Source of the DNA: JBICHM01 sp043101835
Lineage (GTDB): Bacteria; Planctomycetota; Phycisphaerae; Phycisphaerales; UBA1924
Reading direction: 5' to 3'
NCBI GenBank assembly: GCA_043101835.1
Contig: JBICHM010000102.1
Span: forward strand, 1 to 10,722
Length of the DNA stretch: 10,722 nt
Each line of letters starts with the position of its first letter. Position 1 is the stretch's first letter. This document shows positions 5,595 to 10,722 of this stretch, in pieces. The notes beneath the pieces are model-generated. The model was not told the origin of the DNA. It saw nothing but the letters and a program-made list of their open reading frames with translations, and did not search any database. A program made the position numbers and the translations under genes.

Positions 5595-6241
5595 CGGCGC
5601 TCGAGCCGATCCGACGGGTGTTCGGGGTGCGGGAGATCGTGGTGGCGACTTACCAGGCGGTGAGCGGCGCGGGACAGGCGGCGATCGAGGAGCTGCGGTC
5701 GCAGACGCGCGCGGCGCTCGACGGCGCGGCGCGTCCGGTGCGGGTGTTCCCGGTTCCGTGCGCGTTCAATGTGTTCCCGCACGAGTCGGATGTGGACCTG
5801 GCGACCGGGCTGTGCGGCGAGGAACGGAAGATGGTCGCCGAGACGCGGCGCATCTGGGATGCGCCGGACCTGCCGGTGCACGCGATGTGCGTGCGCGTGC
5901 CGGTGGAGCGGGCGCACAGCCAGGCGATCGTGGTGGAGCTCGATCGCGCGGCGTCGATCGACGAGGTGGAGCGCGTGCTGCATGCGGCGCCGGGAGTGCG
6001 CTTCTTCCCGCGGGTGGGCGAGGCGCAGCCCACCCCCCTGCTCGCGTCGGGCGAAGACGAGGTGCTGGTCGGGCGCGTGCGGCTCGACCGCGAGGGCGGG
6101 CGCCGGCTCAGCCTGTGGGTGTGCTGCGACCAGCTGCGCAAGGGCGCGGCGTTGAACGCGCTGCAGGTTTCCCTAGGGGCGTGGCGGCATCGGCGTGAAT
6201 CGCGCAGATCTGTCTTGAACGGCGTGATCGAGGTCAGGTAG
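5591..6241 (+). CDS. asd: Aspartate-semialdehyde dehydrogenase, C-terminal part (frameshifted gene)
   Basis: This 216-codon stretch continues the asd gene in the -1 frame and has no start of its own that looks used. It begins VTALEPI, which is what follows NPNCST in homologues. It goes on with TYQAVSGAG, FNVFPHE, the active-site region CVRVPVERAHSQ (the conserved R and H), and DQLRKGAALNALQ near the end. All the expected C-terminal domain motifs are intact, so any mutation is recent or the base was lost in sequencing. Rejoined, the protein would be about 359 residues, a normal size for the family. The last 23 residues or so (SLGAWRHRRESRR onward) do not look like the usual short ending after NALQ and may be a real extension or a second frame error. 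Confidence 0.85.
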   Translation, partial: VTALEPIRRVFGVREIVVATYQAVSGAGQAAIEELRSQTRAALDGAARPVRVFPVPCAFNVFPHESDVDLATGLCGEERKMVAETRRIWDAPDLPVHAMCVRVPVERAHSQAIVVELDRAASIDEVERVLHAAPGVRFFPRVGEAQPTPLLASGEDEVLVGRVRLDREGGRRLSLWVCCDQLRKGAALNALQVSLGAWRHRRESRRSVLNGVIEVR

Positions 6242-6312
6242 CCTGCGGGATGGGGTGGCGGCGGCCGGCGGATGCGCCGTCGGGGGTGCTCGCGCCCTGA
6301 TTGGAGCAACCC

Positions 6313-8028
6313 ATGCGTGGCGTCGTGACGACCGTGTCGCTGGTGGTGTCGTGCGCACTTGCTGGTTCGGTGCGTGCGGGTGATCTGAACCCGCCGGCGG
6401 GCCCGGTCGCGCCGTCGATGAAGACGCTGGAGGCGATCGAGCCGCGGGTGTGCGTGCAGGAACTGCCGGGGGCGCCGAACGCGACGCATGTGATCAGCGA
6501 GGACGGGGCGTACTACCTGGTCGGTGACATCGCCGGCGAGGCGGGGAAGCACGGGATCCTGATCACGGCGGACCGGGTGTCGCTGCACCTGGGGCCGTTC
6601 TCGATCGAGGGCGTGCCGGGATCGCTCGATGGGGTGCACATGGCGCCGGGGAGCGGGCTGAGCGTGGTGTCGATCCGCGGGGACGGGTCGGCAGCGACGC
6701 GCATCGGCGGGTTCGGCGGGGACGGCGTTCGGATCGACGGCGCGCTGTCGGTCTCGGTCGAGGGGGTCACGCTGTCGCAGAACGGCGGTGACGGGATGGA
6801 CGCCGCGTTCTTCATTCCGTCGGGTGGCAGGTATGAGTCGTACATCGCGATGCACGAGGTTGCGACCGTGGCCAACGGTGGGCACGGCGCCATCGTCGCC
6901 TCGGTGGGCATTGAGGCAAAGGTGTTCGGCGCCGGGATGCGGACCTGCGCGAACGGCGGAGATGGATTGCATCTTGATGGCGTTGGTGAGGCGCACCTGC
7001 GCGAGATCGAGGCGATTGACAATACGGGCGACGGCGTACAGGCCACTGTGCTCCGAGAGGCGAATGAGGGCTTCTTCGACATCAGCGACAGCTCGAGCCT
7101 CTTCAACGGCGGGCACGGCGTGCTTGCCGCTGCCGGAACGGCGGGCGACGGTACGGAGACCTTCAACAAGTACTTCAGCCGCGGCGTCACCGCGTGCGGG
7201 AATGGTCTGGACGGATTCCGGAGTGAGGGGATGGTGGCGAGCGAGTGGATCGATTGTGAATCCGCGCAGAACGGCGGCGTCGGATACTTCAGGATGCACG
7301 GCCCCGGCGATGCGCACTTCGGCGCCATCACATTCTCGGAGAGCGCCGGCGTCGGCAACGCGCAGGGGGGCGCGGTGGTGCAGCTGGGCGGATCCGGTCA
7401 CCAGCAGGTGCGCGTGCGTGACTCGAACTTTGCGCGAAACGGCAACGCCGAGAGCGGCGGGCACGGGATGCTGATCGAGCCGGCGCCGGGCGTCGTGGCG
7501 GCGCCGGGCGCATCGCTGATCATCGAGGTCGATCGGTCGTTGTATCCGGACGCATGGGACGACGGGCTGCGCATCAGGGCCGCGAACGCGATGTCGTCGA
7601 CGGTGTCGATCCGCGATACGCGCGCCAGCGGGAACGGCGGGTCGGGCGTCGATGTCGGGCCGGCGGACCCTGGCGTGCCGGCGCAACTGGCCGTGAAGTT
7701 TGACGATGTGTTCTGCTCGGCGAACGGCCTCGACGGCATGGTGATCGAGGGCGCATCGGGCGGCGCGATCTCGAAGTGCCTGGCGACGAACAATGGCGCG
7801 CGCGGGATTGCGCTCGGCAGCGAGGGCACGCCGAGCTTCGGTGTGCGCATCGACGAGTGCTTCGCGACGGCGAATGCGGTCGGCATCGAGGTGTCTGGTG
7901 AGCACATGCTGCTGCGCAGCGCCGGGTCGCATAACGCGCTGGCGAACCTGTCCGTCGGGCCGACCGTCTTTGCGGGACCGAGCGTGACCACGTCCGCGAC
8001 GGAGACGAAGCCGTATGCGTGGCCCTGA
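6313..8028 (+). CDS. Exported right-handed beta-helix repeat protein
   Basis: This 571-residue protein begins with a classical signal peptide (MRGVVTT, a hydrophobic core, then a likely cut after VRA near residue 20). The mature N-terminus (LNPPAGPV..MKTLEAIEPR, then GAYYLVGDI) resembles a family I recall from Phycisphaerae. From about residue 95 onward it is built of beta-helix rungs of roughly 20-40 residues, each with a turn such as NGGDGM, NGGHGAI, NGGDGLHL, NTGDGVQA, NGGHGVLA, NGLDGF, NGGSGVDV and NGLDGMVIE. This is the NosD/pectate-lyase-type parallel beta-helix. It should act outside the cytoplasm, perhaps in polysaccharide binding or cleavage or as a surface protein; no catalytic residues or anchor could be assigned. 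I prefer the ATG at 6313, with GGAG at 6303-6306, over a TTG four codons upstream. It is not obviously linked in function to its neighbours. Confidence 0.8.
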   Translation: MRGVVTTVSLVVSCALAGSVRAGDLNPPAGPVAPSMKTLEAIEPRVCVQELPGAPNATHVISEDGAYYLVGDIAGEAGKHGILITADRVSLHLGPFSIEGVPGSLDGVHMAPGSGLSVVSIRGDGSAATRIGGFGGDGVRIDGALSVSVEGVTLSQNGGDGMDAAFFIPSGGRYESYIAMHEVATVANGGHGAIVASVGIEAKVFGAGMRTCANGGDGLHLDGVGEAHLREIEAIDNTGDGVQATVLREANEGFFDISDSSSLFNGGHGVLAAAGTAGDGTETFNKYFSRGVTACGNGLDGFRSEGMVASEWIDCESAQNGGVGYFRMHGPGDAHFGAITFSESAGVGNAQGGAVVQLGGSGHQQVRVRDSNFARNGNAESGGHGMLIEPAPGVVAAPGASLIIEVDRSLYPDAWDDGLRIRAANAMSSTVSIRDTRASGNGGSGVDVGPADPGVPAQLAVKFDDVFCSANGLDGMVIEGASGGAISKCLATNNGARGIALGSEGTPSFGVRIDECFATANAVGIEVSGEHMLLRSAGSHNALANLSVGPTVFAGPSVTTSATETKPYAWP

Positions 8029-8109
8029 TTCGGGCGGCAGGCGCTCCGGATGTCGGCGCGGCGCGGGCGGTTTTCTCGGACTGCATCGATCCGGCGAATC
8101 GCACCCAAC

Positions 8110-8150
8110 CCGGGGTCTGATCGGGCCGATCTTCTGCGGGTAAACCCCGG
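8110..8150 (+). promoter_or_regulatory. Nested inverted repeats in the leader of the histidine kinase gene
   Basis: CCGGGGT (8110-8116) pairs perfectly with ACCCCGG (8144-8150). Inside it GATCGG-G-CCGATC (8119-8131) forms a second, nearly perfect palindrome. The 3' arm ends on the GG of the weak SD (GGAAG, 8149-8153) for the ATG at 8160, so the outer stem could restrict ribosome access. The inner palindrome could instead be a regulator-binding operator. No known riboswitch consensus was recognised. The rest of 8029-8159 shows nothing that I can name. Confidence 0.35.
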
Positions 8151-8159
8151 AAGACCGCG

Positions 8160-10124
8160 ATGCTGATCGATCTCGCCATCCTGTTCGGCGTCGGCGCGTG
8201 CGCGATAGCGCTGGCGTCGTTCTGCTGTCGGCGCATCGATGTATCGCTGCGCCTGCCGGCGTGGGTGCTCGGGATGTGCGCGCTGGTGATCGCGGCGGGG
8301 GCCGGGTGGGCGTTCGTGGCGCAGGACCGGGCGATGCGCCGGCTCGTCGAGGCGTTCGAAGGCTTTGCGCCGACGTACGCGGCGGAGGTGTCGCGCCTCG
8401 GGCATTCGTCGATCGGCCTCGAGACCTCGCCGGATGACTCGGCGTACCTGGCGATCATCGAGCGCCAGAAACTCTGGCTGGCGATGAACCCCGCGATCGC
8501 GGACATCTACACCTTCCGGGTGATCGATGGTGAGAACGTCCTGATCGTCGACTCAGAAACGGACTACGACCGCGACGGCGCGTTCGCCGGCGAGCGCGAG
8601 ATGCGCACCGCGATCGGCGAGGCGTTCGGCCCGACGGAGGACGAGGAGCGGCGGGTGATGGCCGGCGAGATCGTCTTCCATGACGCGTTGTACGAGGATC
8701 GCTGGGGCGTCTGGGTGTCGGCGTATGCGCCGATCTTCAACGAGCGAGGTGAGGTCGATGCGGCGCTCGGGGTCGATATCGCGGCGGCGTCGTGGCAGGC
8801 GAGCCTTGCTGCGGCGCGGCGCGGGCCGCTGGCGGCGGGGGCGCTGTGCCTGATCGTGGTGCTGGCGGGGTGGCTGGCTGCGGCGGCGCGTGGCGTTGCG
8901 CTGCGCGAGTCGCGAGCGGCGGCGCGCGAGATGGCGGAGGCCAAGCGCCTCGCTGAGGCGTCGGCGGATGCGAAGGCGGAGTTCCTCGCGAACGTGAGCC
9001 ACGAGATCCGGACGCCGCTGACGGCGATCTTGGGATACGCGGAGGTGCTCGCCGACGACGGGGATGCGCTACCGCCGGAGCACGCGGCGTGCACGCAGCG
9101 GATCCGCACGGCCGGGCGGCACCTGCTGGCGGTGATCATCGACATTCTCGATCTCTCGAAGCTGGAAGCGGGACGGATGTCGGTCGAGCGGCTCGAAACG
9201 GACCTGCACGAGGCGCTGCGCGATGTCGTGACGATCCTGCAGGGTCGTGCAAGCGACAAGGGCCTGTCGATGGCGGTGACGCTGGCGACGCCGATCCCGT
9301 CGCACATCGTGACCGACCCGACGCGTCTGCGCCAGGTGCTCCTGAACCTCGTCGGCAACGCGGTGAAGTTCACCGAGACCGGCGGCGTCAGCGTGACGGT
9401 GCGTGCGGGCGACGGGCGGATCGCCTTCGACATCGAGGACACCGGCCCGGGCGTTGGCGCTGACGATGCGCAGCGGTTGTTCGAGCCGTTCGCGCAGGCG
9501 GACAGCACGGTGACACGCCGGCACGGCGGGACGGGGCTGGGACTGGCGATCTGCCGGCGCCTGGGGAGGCTGATGGGCGGCGCGGTGACGCTGGAGCACA
9601 CCGCGCCGGGCGAGGGCTCGAGGTTTCGGCTGGAGCTTCCGCTGGTTCGGTCGGATCACGCGACGATGCTTGCGCACTTCGATCCGGCGGGGACGGAGCG
9701 CGCCGATCCCGCGCCGGCCGGGCGACTGGACGCGCGCGTGCTGCTGGTGGAGGACGGTCCGGACAACCAGCGTCTGATCGCGACCTACCTGACGCGCGCC
9801 GGGGCGCATGTGGAGATCGCCGGGCACGGGCGGATCGCGCTTGCCATGCTCGACCGCGCGGAGCGTGAGGGCGGCGCCTTCGACCTGATCGTCACGGACA
9901 TGCAGATGCCGGAGATGGACGGCTACACGCTGGCGCGTGAGATCCGGTCGCGCGGGGACGCGACGCCGATTGTCGCTCTCACCGCGCACGCGCTGGGCGA
10001 TGAGCGCGATCGCTGCATCGAGGCGGGTTGCGACGCCTACCTGACCAAACCGATCGATCGCCACTCGCTGGTGCGGGCGTGCGTCGATGCGCTGCGCATG
10101 GACGCCGAGCGCGAGGCGGCGTGA
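8160..10124 (+). CDS. Membrane hybrid sensor histidine kinase with C-terminal receiver domain
   Basis: This 654-residue protein senses a signal at the membrane and passes phosphate internally. Hydrophobic segments lie at about 3-23, 33-52 and 221-243. Between the last two is an extracytoplasmic sensor of about 165 residues with a Cache/PAS-like pattern (NPAIADIYTFRVIDG, WGVWVSAYAPIFN, then ALGVDI). A helical stretch leads to HisKA with the H-box SHEIRTPL and phosphate acceptor H281. The ATPase domain has the N-box NLVGNAVKF (396-404), G1 DTGPGVG from D427, and GGTGLGLAI. The receiver domain (about 524-645) has the acid pair in LLVEDG, phosphorylation site D580 in VTDMQMPEMDG, and K630 in LTKPID. 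All key residues are present, so it should be active. Its output partner (an HPt protein or regulator) is not in the window. The gene ends one base before the convergent ABC-F gene. Confidence 0.92.
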   Translation: MLIDLAILFGVGACAIALASFCCRRIDVSLRLPAWVLGMCALVIAAGAGWAFVAQDRAMRRLVEAFEGFAPTYAAEVSRLGHSSIGLETSPDDSAYLAIIERQKLWLAMNPAIADIYTFRVIDGENVLIVDSETDYDRDGAFAGEREMRTAIGEAFGPTEDEERRVMAGEIVFHDALYEDRWGVWVSAYAPIFNERGEVDAALGVDIAAASWQASLAAARRGPLAAGALCLIVVLAGWLAAAARGVALRESRAAAREMAEAKRLAEASADAKAEFLANVSHEIRTPLTAILGYAEVLADDGDALPPEHAACTQRIRTAGRHLLAVIIDILDLSKLEAGRMSVERLETDLHEALRDVVTILQGRASDKGLSMAVTLATPIPSHIVTDPTRLRQVLLNLVGNAVKFTETGGVSVTVRAGDGRIAFDIEDTGPGVGADDAQRLFEPFAQADSTVTRRHGGTGLGLAICRRLGRLMGGAVTLEHTAPGEGSRFRLELPLVRSDHATMLAHFDPAGTERADPAPAGRLDARVLLVEDGPDNQRLIATYLTRAGAHVEIAGHGRIALAMLDRAEREGGAFDLIVTDMQMPEMDGYTLAREIRSRGDATPIVALTAHALGDERDRCIEAGCDAYLTKPIDRHSLVRACVDALRMDAEREAA

Positions 10125-10125
10125 G

Positions 10126-10705
10126 TTACGCGCCGGCGGCGCGCTCCTCGAGCTCCTGCCAGCGCGCGTAGAGGGTCTGCACGCGCTGCTGCGCGGCGGC
10201 CATAGCGCGGCCGAGGTCGGCAAGGCGCGCGTGGTCTGCGAGGACGGCCGGGCTGCCCATCTCGGCCTCGAGGCGCGCGAGATCGGACTCGGCTTCCTCG
10301 ATGGCGTTCTCCATGCCGTCGAGCTCGCGCTGCTCCTTGTAACCGAGCTTCTTCTGCTGCTTCAAAACCGGCGCGGCGCTTCGCGCAACGCGGGGCATGG
10401 GCTCGGGCGGTGACGAATCGGGTTGCGTGAGTGGAAGCGAGCCGGACTGCGTGACGCGCTCCCACTGCGGGTAGTCGGCGAAGTAGCGCGCCCCCCCACC
10501 GCCGTCGAGGGCGAGGACGCTCGTGGCGAGCCGATCGAGCATGGCGCGGTCGTGGGTGACGAGGACGACGGCGCCGGGGAAGTCCTCGATGCTCTCTTCG
10601 AGGACTTCAAGGGTGGCGAGGTCGAGGTCGTTGGTGGGCTCGTCGAGGATGAGCAGGTCGGTCTCGGTGACGAGGGTGCGGGCGAGGGCGACCCGCTTGC
10701 GCTGC
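10126..10705 (-). CDS. uup: Uup-type ABC-F ATPase, C-terminal part, truncated by the contig end
   Basis: This is the last 193 codons or so of an ABC-F ATPase, a soluble class that acts on ribosomes or DNA intermediates rather than in transport. Reading on the minus strand it starts within the second ABC domain just after the signature motif: QRKRVALARTL, Walker B with LLILDEPTNDLDL, and the switch histidine in LVTHDRAMLD. A linker with KKLGYKEQRELDGME follows, and then a charged coiled-coil ending YARWQELEE; both are characteristic of Uup and its C-terminal DNA-binding coiled-coil domain. Full-length Uup is about 600-640 residues, so roughly two thirds is missing. The residues that would precede Q (CSSDL) come from sequencing adapter and are not part of the protein. 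It converges with the histidine kinase gene with a 1-base gap. Confidence 0.85.
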
Positions 10706-10722
10706 AGATCGGAAGAGCACAC
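10706..10722. other. Illumina adapter remnant at the contig end
   Basis: The final 17 bases, AGATCGGAAGAGCACAC, are identical to the start of the standard Illumina TruSeq adapter. On the minus strand they translate as CSSDL, replacing the expected LSGG of the ABC signature just where the genuine frame (Q-R-K-R) begins. Biological sequence therefore ends at about 10705. Confidence 0.95.

Noticed and set aside
6242..6312. Terminator after asd
   Set aside because: Only a 5-bp CGGCG/CGCCG stem at 6266-6279 without a T-run was found; too weak to call.
5650..7932. 760-codon open frame on the minus strand
   Set aside because: It is rich in R, H, A and P with no recognisable domain, and lies opposite asd and the beta-helix gene, both of which have clear motifs; long antisense frames are expected at this GC content.
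1..10722. CRISPR arrays, insertion sequences, tRNA or rRNA genes
   Set aside because: No spaced direct repeats, transposase motifs with flanking inverted repeats, or conserved tRNA/rRNA segments were seen on either strand.

Overview
This is a GC-rich, densely coded bacterial contig end. It looks like an assembled metagenome or draft-genome contig, because the last 17 bases match the Illumina TruSeq adapter. The secreted beta-helix protein opens with a segment (LNPPAGPV..MKTLEAIEPR) that I recall from Phycisphaerae-type Planctomycetota. Lysine-rich protein tails and leaders without Shine-Dalgarno (SD) sequences fit that group too. The assignment to Planctomycetota is an inference and was not tested by a search.

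Layout. Bases 1-177 are a probable divergent intergenic region: a minus-strand gene seems to start at 23, and three small hairpins follow. 178-1446 encodes a DadA-like FAD amino-acid oxidoreductase. 1467-2054 encodes a DUF1801 protein with a histone-like lysine tail. 2071-2311 is a promoter plus a SAM-I-clan riboswitch leader. Behind it lies a tightly overlapped three-gene operon: a Cys/Met-metabolism PLP enzyme (2310-3527), a compact aspartate kinase-homoserine dehydrogenase fusion (3509-5173), and aspartate-semialdehyde dehydrogenase (5166-6241), which is broken by a one-base frameshift at about 5577-5591. 6313-8028 encodes an exported right-handed beta-helix repeat protein. 8160-10124 encodes a membrane hybrid histidine kinase. 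On the minus strand, 10126-10705 is the C-terminal part of an Uup-type ABC-F ATPase cut off by the contig end.

The most interesting unit is the riboswitch operon. Its three enzymes together would take aspartate to homoserine and then join an activated homoserine to a sulfur donor. The fusion kinase/dehydrogenase has its catalytic motifs but no room for the ACT domains that normally give amino-acid feedback inhibition. The leader RNA carries a SAM aptamer and two mutually exclusive downstream pairings. One of them, a perfect 11-bp hairpin, covers the SD sequence and start codon of the first gene. The simplest reading is that feedback control has moved from protein to RNA, with SAM as the signal. 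The homoserine acyltransferase needed to complete the route is not in the window.
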